From Calamus simplicifolius (lineage: Eukaryota > Streptophyta > Magnoliopsida > Arecales > Arecaceae), in the NCBI GenBank assembly GCA_900491605.1, contig UESW01004014.1, forward strand, positions 258,266 to 322,265: DNA of 64,000 bases. The letters run 5' to 3'. Of this stretch, positions 1 through 10,702 are shown one piece after another. How positions within the stretch are numbered: the first letter of the stretch is position 1; each line of letters opens with the position of its first letter. The notes under the pieces are model-generated. The model saw only the letters and a program-made list of their open reading frames with translations, was not told where the DNA came from and made no database searches. Made by a program: the position numbers and the translations under genes.

Positions 1-175
1 AATAACAAACATATCTGATGAAGGATAAAATTATCATTGCTTTAATGCCCGTGCACATCGATAATCGGGTCGAGTCCAATTTCAACATCATGTCGGCCAG
101 CTGTCACATCCACAAGGCGACGAAGCTAAATCGCCCTCAGCAGAGTCGGGTTGCCCCGACGAACCGAGTCATCTT

Positions 176-325
176 CATACTTCGGCAATCCGAACTATCC
201 CCATACCTCGACAGTCCGAGCCATCTTCATACTTTGGCAACCTGAGCTATCCTCATACCACGGCAAGCCGAGCCATCCTGTACCTCGGAAAACCAAGTTG
301 CCCCTACCTCGGCTAGACCGAGGCA
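176..325 (+). repeat. Degenerate tandem repeat of about 26 bp inside the solo LTR
   Basis: Five to six imperfect copies of a unit reading roughly CTCGGCAAnCCGAGCCATC plus CTCATAC follow each other. Each copy contains a small inverted repeat (CGGC...GCCG type). The array lies in the U3 part, upstream of the TATA box, where such repeats often act as enhancers; that role is inferred. Confidence 0.65.
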
Positions 326-610
326 CTCGAATACCCTTGCGGAATCCGGCGCGGGAGAGTTCAAATTCATGATAACTGAATAAGATTCCAAACGGAGATC
401 ATGCCAGAAGTGGCCTAAGGGCCATAGGAGTGGCCTAGAACCTACATAATTGCTGAATCTCAAGGCATCAACCAGCTCTCCTGGCCGTCGATCCTCTAAC
501 TGACAAGATACGGATCCTACTGGCCTCGTAACAAACTTGATTCGAATCCGTTTTGAATCTCAACAGCTTTCACACCCCCCGCAACGCGCCCAAGGAATCA
601 AGTGATCGCC

Positions 611-618
611 TATAAATA
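611..618 (+). promoter_or_regulatory. TATA box of the solo LTR
   Basis: TATAAATA lies 325 bp before the LTR end, in the position expected for the U3 promoter. A start site around 640 would give an R-U5 part of about 300 bp. Confidence 0.6.
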
Positions 619-941
619 CCGCAGCCCTCAAATCTCTTAAGTACGCATACATTCACCCGCTCTCATACTGAAAAACTCCGCTGAAGTTCCATCAGAGCTC
701 GGAGCTCTCGAGAGAACACCTATCTAGGGAAACTCTTCTGCGAGAGTCTTCTCCTTATATCTGCTTGCTGTGAATTTTCACTGACTTGGGCGTCGAAGGG
801 TCCTCCGCAGAGGGCAGCCCCCGAAATACCCTTTATGTGTGGACTGTCTTACAGATTTCATCCTGGACGATGAGATCGGTGTCCGGACCCGGAGCCAGAG
901 TGCATCCGAGTCGGAGAACAGATTTCTGCGGCAACAATATC

Positions 942-2197
942 TAATTATGAGACTTTGAATTCAGGCATAAAGTGGACCCAATGTGGACCCGAGTCATGTA
1001 TTGGCAAGCAATGTTTATTCTACTTCTTTGAGCTCAGTCTAAGCTAACTTTGAGTGCAATCAAATTGGACGCATGGTTTGGTTGCAAGTCTCACAAGCCT
1101 GATCCTATGTGGCTAAGATCTTTGTTAGACTTCGTATAACAAAGAAAGCCTTAGCTTCGTCCAGTGATGGTTCTGCCATTGAATTGGTTGGATCAAATTG
1201 TGAGCTGATTGACTAAGCCTCTCTATAGAAGTCAGAGTTGAGCTGACTAATTTAGATTGCAATTTGTTATGAAAATGATCAATTCAATTAGGAACCTTAT
1301 AGATCTAGAAAAGCTGTTTTAGCCAAGTCTCAAATTAATTTAGAGTTGATGCCATTTCTTTAAGTTGATACTTGATTTCACTAAACAAATCAATAGGCCT
1401 AAGTATAAACCTAATGGAACTTAGTTCAGCCTATTTTTTTCTACTTCATTTAGATTGTATTGGCCAAAAATGAGCCAAATGAACTCCAATCATGTTTAAG
1501 TTTATTTGTCTTTGGGTTCGGATACAACTCAATTGAACTTCTCTCCCAATTTACAGAAAACATTCCTATTTAAAGAATAATAATATAAGGAGTAATTGAT
1601 GTCCAACACTCCAATAGATCCGACTTTAAAATGTAGCCATTGTTGAGTAGCCACATTACAATTAGCTTCTAATGCTATTTTTTAAAAAAATTTAGTATGT
1701 AATATAAAGATTATTATACATTTCAAAAAATAACAGTTTGTAATAAGAGCACCGAAAAGATAACTATATACACGCGCGCGCAATCATCATCTCATTGCAT
1801 ATAACAAAAAGGATTAGAAATTAAAGAAATTTGATATGGTGAAGCAAATGTTACATTGTTAGTCAACATGAGCTAAATATTAAAACTCAATCCACTAGAG
1901 GGGGCCAAACGTCAATTTGCCTATAATATAATCTCTTTCGTTCAGATACACTCAATTATATATATATATATATATATATATACATGTTTAAAGAATAATA
2001 ATATAATGAATTTTTTTGTATTTATAGCAAGTTCTTGCTAAGATGCTTTTGGCTGCATGTGGATTAGTACCATAAATTATGAGAAATCGGAGGACAAAAG
2101 GGTATTAGGCAACGGAATAAAGCAGTGAATGGTGAGCTTCAAGGATTAAGGCTCGGTTTTCTTAAAAAATTATTGTAATAGCAGGGAGCTAAACGCT
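942..2197. other. AT-rich intergenic DNA, no gene seen
   Basis: No long reading frame or recognisable domain. It holds a (TA)n microsatellite at 1956-1982 and a short CG-alternating run near 1770. Nothing else is assignable. Confidence 0.7.
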
Positions 2198-2200
2198 TAA

Positions 2201-2652
2201 GGGTTTGTTTGGATGGAAAGGAATTGAGGAAAGGGAAAGAAAAAGGAGGTAAAAGGTTATAAGTTACCTTATTTGGTGGAAGGAGGATGAAAAAAAAGGG
2301 AAAAGGGAATGGGAGTAACCGGTTTCTTTTCATCCTCAACTAGTGTCTGTTAACCCCCAAATCGGAGGTAAACTGGGAAAGAAAAAAATGTTTAAGTTAT
2401 ACTTTTGTGAAAGACCAAAATATCCCTTCATTTTCTATTCTTCTTTCATTCACATGGTTCATTCCCTATTCTGGAGGGATATAATTATCATAAAATTCTT
2501 TTCCTTCCTTTTCCTCCCTCCTATCCAAACAAAAAAAAACCCTTCCTTTTCCTTTCATCCTTTCCAAACAAAGAAGGAGAACAATCATTCCTTTCCCTTC
2601 TTTCCCCTTCCATTTCTTTTCTTCTTTTTACTCTTTCCTTCCTTCCCCTCCA
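2201..2652 (+). mobile_element. Tourist/Harbinger-like MITE, left part (split by Copia)
   Basis: The left end GGGTTTGTTTGGATGG matches the inverted complement of the segment ending at 8369 (GGCTAGTTTGGATG). TAA flanks both ends (2198-2200 and 8370-8372), the 3-bp duplication expected of PIF/Harbinger MITEs. The interior is purine-rich on the left and pyrimidine-rich on the right, so it folds back on itself. The reading frames over this segment are low-complexity shadows, not genes. A Copia element inserted close to its right end. Confidence 0.7.
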
Positions 2653-3383
2653 TGTAGAGCCTGGTGTGGTACTCCAAAGCTTAAATCCTAGGGTGAAGGT
2701 TTATAGGCTCCACATGTTTAAGACCCAGGTTGTTGGGTCTTGAGGGGAGCTAGTCTATCATTGGGCTGGGTTTGGGCCCAAGGTGTCAGCTAGTCCAAGG
2801 GAGTTTTTTAGGGTTTATTATCCATATAATAAGGCATCGGTTCATATGTGGTACTAGTTTTATTTTGGTGGCCGTCATGGGACATTGATATAATCATGTA
2901 ATGATGATGATTATAGATGAATGAAAGAAACTATTTTCTCCCAACGAGCTATCTCTCTTCTTTCCTCTCATATACACGTTTTCCTCTCTTTCTCACACAT
3001 AGATGCCCTAGATTTCTAGGGTTTTATTACTGTCATCTCTGTCCTAGCCATCTTCTTGAAACCGCCTCTCTCAAAGAAGGAGAAGGAGGAAACCCTAGCA
3101 GCACCTTCTTCTTGGGCAGCGTCTCTTGATTTTCTGGATCAGATTTAAAGGTTCACGTGAGGAAGAAGAGAGGCCACGACCCTCTCTTACAATCTTGGGG
3201 TGCAAGAAACTAAAGAAAATCCTAGTTGCTAATCAATCCGGGAAGATTACCAAGATCAAGATCCAAAATTCTGCTACAGAATTTTAGCAAGGATATCATC
3301 TCGCTTCCGCATCTCCACACGACTTGGGGCTGGTCGAATGCGTGCTATGCTCCAAGGGTAGAAAGAGGACGATCCACTCTTCA
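2653..3383 (+). repeat. 5' LTR of the Copia element
   Basis: TG...CA-bounded and matches 7616-8348 nearly base for base. It contains a TATA-like CCATATAATAAGG near 2823 as the probable promoter. Confidence 0.95.
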
Positions 3384-3385
3384 TT

Positions 3386-3398
3386 TGGTATCAGAGCC
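3386..3398 (+). other. Primer-binding site (initiator Met-tRNA) of the Copia element
   Basis: TGGTATCAGAGCC begins two bases after the LTR end. It is complementary to the 3' end of plant initiator methionine tRNA, as in most Copia elements. Confidence 0.9.
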
Positions 3399-3519
3399 TT
3401 GGTGATTTGGAGGAGAAAAGATTGGATCTTGGGCGTTTCTTGGTAAGATATCAAACCAGAAATTTCTGCAGCAAGTTTAATTTTCTATTTTTTTTGTGTA
3501 CATTGTTTCTTGGTTGGAT

Positions 3520-4380
3520 ATGGTATCTAGTAGCTTTAAATTTGATTTTGAAAAGTATGATGGCAAGGGAAACTTCACCCTATGGCAGCAAAGGGTGAAG
3601 GATTTATTGGTACAGTAAAGGATTTATAAGGTCTTGGTGAAACAAAGACCGGATAATGTAAGTCGTAAGGATTGGGAGGAGTTAGAGGAGATTGCATTTA
3701 GTACAATTAGGATGTGCTTGGCTGATCAAGTCTTGCTGGAGATTTGCATGCAGACCATGGCAAGGGGGCTCTGGGAAACTTTAGAGAACACTTACATGGG
3801 AAAAAGCATGACAAACAAGTTGTGGTTGAAGAAACAGTTGTACAAGTTGAGAATGCATGAGGGAGGAGATCTTGTTGCCCATATTCAGAAATTCAATCAG
3901 GTGTGCTCAGAGGTGATGAGCCTTGATATGAAGATTGATGAAGAAGATAAGACCCTCATCTTGTTGTGTTCGCTACCCAGTTCCTATGATGGTCTGATTA
4001 CAACCTTGGTATATGGGAAGGAGACCCTGAATTATGAAGAGATTGTGGGGGTGCTGAGATCAAACTAGCAAAGAGAAAAGATCCGCATGGAAAACTCTAA
4101 CACAGAGGTATTTGCTGTGAATGAGAGGCAAGGAAGACCCTGAGAAAAGGTTAAAGGAAAGTCCAAAGGCATATCTAAGTCTCGGGGCAAGCAGAAAGCA
4201 TGGAAGTGTTACAAGTGTCATCAGATTGGTCACCTGAAGAAAAATTGCCCACTTCTGAAGAATGAGAAGGGGAAGGGCATTTCCAAGGGAGGTTCAGCCA
4301 GCAATGGTGGTGCAAATTCATCTGAAGATAGTGAAGATGATGTACTTGTAGTTTCAGATGGGACCAAGAAGTATGATAGT
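3520..4380 (+). pseudogene. Copia gag with CCHC zinc knuckle, broken by stops
   Basis: Structural protein that packages retrotransposon RNA. Frame 1 runs from ATG 3520 (MVSSSFKFDFEKYDG) through a UBN2-type gag region with the characteristic LW..L...Y and LPxSY motifs. A CCHC zinc knuckle, CYKCHQIGHLKKNC, is at 4207-4248. In-frame stops lie at 3616 (TAA), 4066 (TAG) and 4141 (TGA), each explicable as a C-to-T change of a CAA, CAG or CGA codon. It is not functional as it stands. Confidence 0.9.
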
Positions 4381-5820
4381 TGTTGGACACTTGACTCAGC
4401 CTGTTCTCACCATTATACTTCGCATAGGGAGTGGTTTGCAACTTATGAAGAATCTGATGGAGGGAGTGTATGCCTTGGTGATAATTATCCTTGTAAGGTT
4501 GCTGGAGTTGGAAGCATAAGGGTGAGGATGTATGATGGGGTTATAAGGACTTTGACCAATGTCAAACATGTCCCGGAGTTGAAGAAGAATCTAATTTCTT
4601 TGGGCTACCTGGAGAAGCATGGGTAGGCTTTTGGAAGCCAGCCGGGGAGTGGATGTTTGAGGATAACCAAGGTTGCATTAGTGGTGATGAAAGGAAGAAG
4701 GTTGAAAAATAATCTCTATCAGATGGAAGGCTCAGTGGCCATAGATGGTGCAGAGGTGCTAGCAACGGCACAGGAGGAACAGTTGGTATATAAACTGTGG
4801 CACTATCGAATGGGACACATGAGTGATAAAGGGCTTATAGAACTCAGCAAAAGAGGTCTAATTCCAGCACTTAAGAAGGAGGACAATGACATCTGTGAGC
4901 CCTGTATTTATGGCAAACAATATAGGGTGAGATTTGCCAGCAGTTCCAAGCAGAGTGAAAGTATTCTAGAACTAGTTCACTCAGATGTATGGGGACCGGC
5001 CCCTGTGTCAGCCAGAGGTGGGGCTAAGTATTTTTTGACCTTCATTGATGACTACTCCAGAAAGGTATGGGTATATCTGATAAGAGAAAAATCAGAGGTA
5101 TTTGCCCAGTTTAAAGCTTGGAGAGTTGGTGTTGAAAAGGAGACAGGAAAACCAGTGAAGTGTTTGAGATCTGACAATGGAGGGGAGTATACAAGAAATG
5201 AATTCAAAAGCTACTGTGAGAAAAATGGGATCCAACGCCATTACATAGTGAGGATGACTCCCCAGCAAAATGGTGTGGCAGAGAGGATGAATCGTACATT
5301 GACAGAGAAGGCTAGGAGTTTGAGGCTGCAGGCATCACTGCCCAAGGTCTTTTGGGGTGATGCAATTATATTCTCTGGTTTTCTTGTTAACGGATCCCCT
5401 AATAGAAAACTTGATGAAGGCATTCTAGAGGAGATCTGGAGTGGGAAGAAGGTGGAGCTTGGACACCTAAGGATTTTTGGTTGCCCAGCCTATGCACATG
5501 TGGAAGCAACTGAAAGGAGCAAGCTGGACCCAAAATCACAAAGGCTGATCTTCATCAGGTATCCACATGGAGTTAAAGGCTATTTTCTATGGAGTTCAGA
5601 TTCATAGAAGTGTATTATCAGTAGAGACATTATTTTTGATGAGAAAAACATCTTGAAGAGGTCAGAGATTGCAGATGGAGCTGAAAAGGCTGAACAGGAC
5701 AGCAGTGGACAACATTGGCTAACATGTGATGTACCTTCTACTTCTACTTCAAAACGTGCTTCTTTTGAGGTGGAGTTTGGTATGAATGTTCCAATACATA
5801 TAAAGGATCAGTCATGAGAG
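4381..5820 (+). pseudogene. Copia pol, protease and integrase part, broken by stops
   Basis: The aspartic protease motif, here DSAC, is at about 4393. The GAG pre-integrase segment follows with LWHYRMGHMS and the zinc-binding H..H..C..C pattern (C at CEPC). The integrase core shows the catalytic aspartates in HSDVWGP and SDNGGEY and the glutamate in NGVAERMNRTL. The reading frame is open from 4657 to 5607; stops lie at 4624 (TAG), 5605 (TAG) and 5815 (TGA). It continues the frame of gag, as in Copia single polyproteins. Confidence 0.92.
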
Positions 5821-5885
5821 CCATCAATCCAGAAGGAGGTGCAGGTGGAGTCATACACTTCAGCTTTGAGAGATATTAAAGGGGT

Positions 5886-7615
5886 GTGGCACTACACAAG
5901 GCAAAGCATACCATCATCAAATCTGCTCGGTATCACATTGATGACATGATTTCCTATGCTCTAATCACTGCAAATGAAGATCCAAAGACCTTCCAAGAAG
6001 CCATGGAAAGTTCAGAAAGAGACTCATGGATGCAGGCCATGATGGAGGAGATGGAGTCCCTGAAAAAGAACAAGACATGGCAGCTAGTGGATCTACCTAG
6101 AGATGCTCGGGCCACTGATTCAAAATGGGTGTTCACAAAGAAGGAGGCACCTTCAGAGCAAGGTGGAGTCAGATACAAAGCAAGTCTTGTTGCTAAGGGG
6201 TTCTCACAGAGATAGGGAGTGGACTACACAGAGGTATTCTCTCCAGTGGTACGTCATGCTTCAATTCGTGTGTTGTTATCACTTGTAGCACAACATGGTA
6301 TGGAATTGCAGCAGATGGATGTGAAGACGGCTTTCTTACATGGAAGTCTAGAGGAGAGGATATACATGAAGCAACCAGAGGGTTTCAAGGAATCTGGATT
6401 GGAAGAAAAAGTGTGTCTACTAAAGAAATTGCTCTATGGTTTGAAGCAGTCACCCCGTCAGTGGTACAAAAGGTTTGACACTTTTATTTTGGGCCTTGGA
6501 TTTTTAGATGTGAACATGATACTTGTGTCTATGTGAAAAATATGGATGAGGATGATGCACTGCATCTCCTTCTGTATGTGGATGATATGCTCATTGCCAG
6601 CATGAGTGTTGAAGCAGTGAATGGACTGAAATATGCATTATCAATAGAATTTGAAATGAAGGATTTGGGGTCAGCTAGGAAGATACTTAGGATGGAAATT
6701 TATAGAGATAGGACCAAGGGAATTCTACACTTGTCATTGGGTGCATATATTCAGAAGGTGTTGGAGAGGTTTGGGATGGATAAGGCCAAACCAGTTGGAA
6801 CACCTTTGAATAGTCACATGTCTCTTTCTAAGTTACAGAACCCCTAGATAGATGAGGAGAAAGAGTACATGGAGAGAGTTCCATATGCCAGTGTCGTAGG
6901 CAGAATTATGTATGCTATGGTGTGTTGCAGACCTGACATAGCATATGCAGTGAGCCAGGTGAGCAGATTCATGACGAACCCAGGGAAGGAGCACTGGAAG
7001 GCACTCAAGTAGATTTTGAGGTACCTTCAAGGAACTCGTGGACTTGGTCTAATTTTTGGGCAGCAAGAAAGACCTAAGGAGAAATCTAATATCCCAAGTA
7101 AATCATTAGGTCCATTGGAAGGGTTTGTGGATGTAAATTTTGTAGGTGATCTAGATACAAGAAGGTCTACCATAGGGTATGTGTTCAGCATGTATGGTGG
7201 ATTAATTTCTTGGAGATCAATCCTTCAACCTATTATAGCTTTGTCTACAACAGAAGCTAAGTATATAGGGATTACAGAAGCTGCCAAGGAGGCTCTTTGG
7301 TTGAAGAGACTCATCATGGAAATGGGGGTGAAGCAAGTTACAGTATTGCTATACAGTGATAGTCAGAGTGCCCTGCAGTTGGCTCAGAACCCAATCTATC
7401 ATGCACGCATAAAGCATATAGATGTGAGGTATCACAGAATCATAGAATTGATGGAAGAAGGTGAAGTGGAGCTGGTAAAAGTTCATACAAAGAAGAACCA
7501 GGCAGATGCACTTACGAAGACTCTTTCACGAGATAGCTTTCTCTCATGTGTGACGCTGATGGGTCTGAGGGAATGTGCAGATTTTTCAGCAGCTTTGAAG
7601 CACCAAGGTAAAGAT
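5886..7615 (+). pseudogene. Copia pol, reverse transcriptase and RNase H part, broken
   Basis: The reverse transcriptase shows the conserved MDVKTAFLHG segment near 6319 and the catalytic YVDDM near 6575. RNase H follows with TEAKYIG near 7252, SDSQSALQLA near 7360 and KHIDVRYH near 7413. The frame changes between 5817 and 5886, and again just before 6510. Stops lie at 6213, 6845 and 7013 (all TAG). The last reading frame runs on into the 3' LTR. Confidence 0.93.
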
Positions 7616-8348
7616 TGTAGAGCCTGGTGTGGTACTCCAAAGCTTAAATCCTAGGGTGAAGGTTTATAGGCTCCACATGTTTAAGGCCCAGGTTGTTGGG
7701 TCTTGAGAGGGGCTAGTCTATCATTGGGCTGGGTTTGGGCCCAAGGTGTGGGCTGGTCCAAGGGAGTTTTTTAGGGTTTATTATCCATATAATAAGGCGT
7801 CGGTTCATATGTGGTGCTGGTTTTATTTTGGTGGCCGTCATGGGATGGGGTTGATATAATCATATAACGATGATGATTATAGATGAATGAAAGAAACTCT
7901 TTTCTCCCAAGAACGAGCTATCTCTCTTCTTTCCTCTCATATACATGTTTTCCTCTTTTTCTCACACATAGATGCCCTAGATTTCTAGGGTTTTATTGAT
8001 GTCATCTCTGCCCTAGCCATCTTCTTGGAACCACCTTTCTCAAAGAAGGAGGAGGAAACCCTAGCAGCATCTTCTTCTTGGGCAGCATCTTTTGATTTTT
8101 TGGATCAGATCTGAAAGTTCACGTGAGGAAGAAGAGAGGCCACGACCCTCTCTTACAATCTTGGGGCGCAAGAAACCAAAGAAAATCCTAGTTGCTAATC
8201 AATCCGGGAAGATTACCAAGATCAAGATCTAAAATTCTGCTGCAGAATTTCAGTAGGGATATCATCTCGCTTCCGCATCTCCACACGACTTGGGCTGGTC
8301 GAATGCATGCTATGCTCCAAGAGTAGAAAGAGGACGATCCACTCTTCA
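7616..8348 (+). repeat. 3' LTR of the Copia element
   Basis: Near-identical to the 5' LTR and followed by the CTCCA duplication. The purine tract before it (AGGTAAAGA) is a weak polypurine tract. Confidence 0.95.
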
Positions 8349-8353
8349 CTCCA

Positions 8354-8369
8354 AACATCCAAACTAGCC
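8354..8369 (+). mobile_element. Tourist/Harbinger-like MITE, right end
   Basis: These 16 bases, together with the CTCCA duplication before them, complete the MITE begun at 2201. Its terminal inverted repeat pairs with the left end, and TAA follows at 8370-8372. Confidence 0.65.
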
Positions 8370-8577
8370 TAAGATGAAACTTTTCCTAAATAAGATGCAT
8401 CACGAAATTACAAACTTACAAGGCCAATACAAATTTGCCACGCACCACAAGGATAAAATTTTCCAACAGTTACTCTAGTGTAAGATCACCAGCTGCAATA
8501 AATATGCCTCCTACTCTCCTCGCCAAGGGAAATCAACCCACTCGGGAAAACAGAGACGAGAACTGCTCGACTTCAAA

Positions 8578-8602
8578 GAGCGAGAGAGAGAGAGAGAGAG
8601 GA
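8578..8602 (+). repeat. (GA)n tract in the 5' leader of the first small paralogue
   Basis: An AG/GA dinucleotide run ends a few bases before the ATG at 8606. The second paralogue has a similar run at 13316-13357, which supports common descent of the leaders. Confidence 0.7.
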
Positions 8603-8605
8603 GAA

Positions 8606-9111
8606 ATGGCTCAGACGGAGACGGAGAGTGGCCGGTGCGAACGGCATCCAAAGCACTTGACGTCAGTAGGAGTATGCCCCTGCTGCCTCCGAGAAGCTCT
8701 CTCTCGCCACTTCCCGGCCTCTTCCTTCGGAAGCGTTGTTGCTTCTTCTTCTTCTTCTTCTTCTTCCACCACCTCTTCATCTCACTACTCTTCCCTCTCT
8801 TTTTCGTCGTGTCACCTTCCCACAACGATCTGATGAGGCCGAGGCCTTCTTTTCGCTTCGAAGGGAGCGTCGAGGAGCGGGAGTTCGTCGTTCAGAGCAA
8901 GCCGCTGATGAAGAGCCAGTCGCTGGTCTTCACGAGGGACCGGAAGGAGGAAAGCAAAGAGAAGGAGAAGGAGAAGAAGAAGAAGAAGAAGAAGAAAGGA
9001 AGGTTTTGGTCTAGGCTGCTGAGTGGTTCAAGCAAGAGGAAGGAGGAGGGCGTTGCCTCGTTGCACTCCAAAACTTTCAAGAGAAACCTTCTACCAACTG
9101 GGCTTCATTAG
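8606..9111 (+). pseudogene. Small Cys/His N-terminal, Lys-rich protein, frameshifted paralogue
   Basis: Starting at ATG 8606 (MAQTETESGRCERHP), the first 60 or so residues contain C-x2-HP...GVCPCCLRE followed by a Ser-rich stretch, and then run into a stop at 8831-8833. The rest of the protein continues in the frame ending at 9111, with SKPLMKSQSLVF, a Lys-rich run, RFWSRLL and ASLHSKT. All these blocks occur in order in the gene at 13360, so an indel between about 8795 and 8825 broke this copy, unless it is a sequencing error. The N-terminal motif resembles that of OCTOPUS/DUF740 family proteins, which act at the plasma membrane, but the function of this short version is unknown to me. The joined length would match the 168-residue paralogue. 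Confidence 0.75.
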
Positions 9112-10087
9112 TTCAACTAGGCCCTTTCTTTCTTCCGAGAAAGCAAAGGGAGTTGGGTTATATTTCCTTTTATTTGTGTTGAATTAATCAAAAAGTTTAG
9201 TATCTCTTTGTGTACAGAGCAAAGAGGAAAGAATGACTTGCTTTCATTAAAAAACTGTGTTTTTTTTATTGCTTTGCTCTATGTTTTCACTCTGAATTTA
9301 GATTTGCAGAGGTTATAAAGATGAGAGAAGTCTTTGCACTTGTACAGTACCAGTCCAACTAGAAAAAGAGATTGGAAAAAAAAAAAAAAAGGTCATGGCC
9401 ATCATGATCAATCAGGAATCATACCAGTGATATAGTGATTGGTGATTACATGGCATAATTATTGATCTTGTATATGTCGTCATCTCTTGATTTGATCACA
9501 ATGATCACATCTTAGGTTGTGTTCACCTTCTTCACCTTTAGACAGTATAAGATACATTGGTTAGTTGAAGCTTTTCAGTATAATATTTCTTTCTATATTC
9601 CCTCAATCTCAATCCCATATTAATTAAATATCCATGGGTCCATAAAAGAGCCCGAATTTTGTCTTGGCGAAGCATGGAGCCCAAATTTGAAGCCATTAAT
9701 TGTAGGAAATATAGGACATGTAATATTGGTATAATTAAGCAATGTGGCCTAATATTTAGAGGTTTAATGACCTAACAACATCCCTAATTAATGAGACCTT
9801 GAAGCGATATAAAGATAACAAGGTTGTTGTTGCCTTTTGGCACTCCTTACAATGAAAAAAATAGTCCTAATTAATAAACGCAATAAAGCTATGTAAAGAA
9901 CACCATGCTTGATCCAAAAGATAAAATCACTAAGGTTTGGTATAATTAATTTTAATTAATAGGGATTAGTAAGAGATAACCAAACCTTCCCTCCACTTAA
10001 TATCAAGAGTGCCAAGCTTTGGTGTAGATTTTAATTAATAGGGACAAGAGGTCATCTATTATATCATTATTAGTAGATGATGAACTC
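9112..10087. other. Intergenic DNA after the frameshifted paralogue
   Basis: Probably includes the 3' UTR of the preceding copy. AT-rich, with a poly(A) run near 9376-9390. No coding region or repeat structure recognised. Confidence 0.6.
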
Positions 10088-10090
10088 TAA

Positions 10091-10699
10091 AGTAGTGTTT
10101 GAAATAAGAAATAAGAGGGATATCCCTGTATATCCTTTCTTTTTCCCAAAAGTCAAATGGATAGCTGGAAATAAAGTTAACCAGAGGGATAATTCATGGT
10201 TAACTATGTGTTATCCCTCAATTTATTTCCTAATGTAGTGTTTGATAGCCCAAAAGCTATTCCTGGATAAATGTACGGGATACATTTATCTAGGGGATAG
10301 CTGAGGGAATAAGCATTTTTTTAAAATTACAAGTCTGCCATCAAGGGATAACTTTAGTTGTTCCTGGGTTCCCTAGGGAATAAGTTCAAGGGATTAACCA
10401 TGGGTTATCCCCTCTGGTTAAATTTTTTAGACCTATCCCTTCTAGCTATAGCATTTGGGAATAAGAAGGGATATTTAAGGAATATCCTTCCTTATCCCCT
10501 ATATCAAACACTTAAAAAATGCAGAACTAGCTGGTTATCCCTCCAAATAAGAGTTAAAAAAAAAAAAGTTATCCCATGGATTTACCTTTTTGCATTTGAT
10601 GTAATCAATGGGATAGCCAAGGGATATCCTTAAGGATAACCAGGGATAAACTCTATCACATACACTTATCCATGGATAATATTTTTTCTATCAAATACA
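10091..10699 (+). mobile_element. Tourist-like MITE (outer element) containing a second MITE
   Basis: The ends AGTAGTGTTTGAAATA and, inverted, TGTATTTGATAGAA are flanked by TAA at 10088-10090 and 10700-10702. The interior is rich in GGATAT/ATATCC and TTATCCC/GGGATAA palindromic words. Removing the inner element (10234-10512) leaves about 330 bp. Confidence 0.6.
10234..10512 (+). mobile_element. Tourist-like MITE nested in the outer MITE
   Basis: TGTAGTGTTTGATAG at the left and TATCAAACACT at the right are inverted repeats, flanked by TAA at 10231-10233 and 10513-10515. The internal words (GGGATAG, TTATCCC, CCTAGGGAATAA) are shared with the host element and with the MITE at 54377-54634, so all three belong to related families. 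Confidence 0.65.
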
Positions 10700-10702
10700 T
10701 AA

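Larger units (their letters stand above)
16..936 (+). mobile_element. Solo LTR of an LTR retrotransposon (Gypsy-like), with target-site duplication
   Basis: The segment starts TGATGAAGG and ends GCAACA, and is bounded by the 5-bp direct repeat ATATC at 11-15 and 937-941, the signature of an LTR-retrotransposon insertion. No primer-binding site or coding region follows 936, so this is a solo LTR left by LTR-LTR recombination. Inside are a TATA box near 611 and, downstream, the kind of GC-rich leader and R/U5 segment typical of monocot Ty3/Gypsy LTRs. The Gypsy assignment is by resemblance only; the LTR structure itself is seen directly. Confidence 0.8.
2653..8348 (+). mobile_element. Full-length Copia LTR retrotransposon, non-autonomous by decay
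   Basis: Two LTRs of 731 and 733 bp (2653-3383, 7616-8348) begin TGTAGAGCC and end CTCTTCA. The 5-bp duplication CTCCA is at 2648-2652 and 8349-8353. A Met-tRNA primer-binding site follows the 5' LTR. Between the LTRs the order gag, zinc knuckle, protease, integrase, reverse transcriptase, RNase H is that of Ty1/Copia. At least nine in-frame stops and two frameshifts disable it. The LTRs differ at only a few percent of positions by eye, so the insertion is fairly young in plant terms. Confidence 0.95.

Noticed and set aside
2343..2657. 104-codon plus-strand frame rich in Phe/Pro/Ser
   Set aside because: It lies in the pyrimidine-rich arm of the MITE; low complexity with no domain.
8635..9111. 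158-codon frame read from 8635 as a separate gene
   Set aside because: Only its second half matches the paralogue at 13360. Its first half is an out-of-frame reading of the true N-terminus, so it is treated as the shifted 3' part of the 8606 copy.
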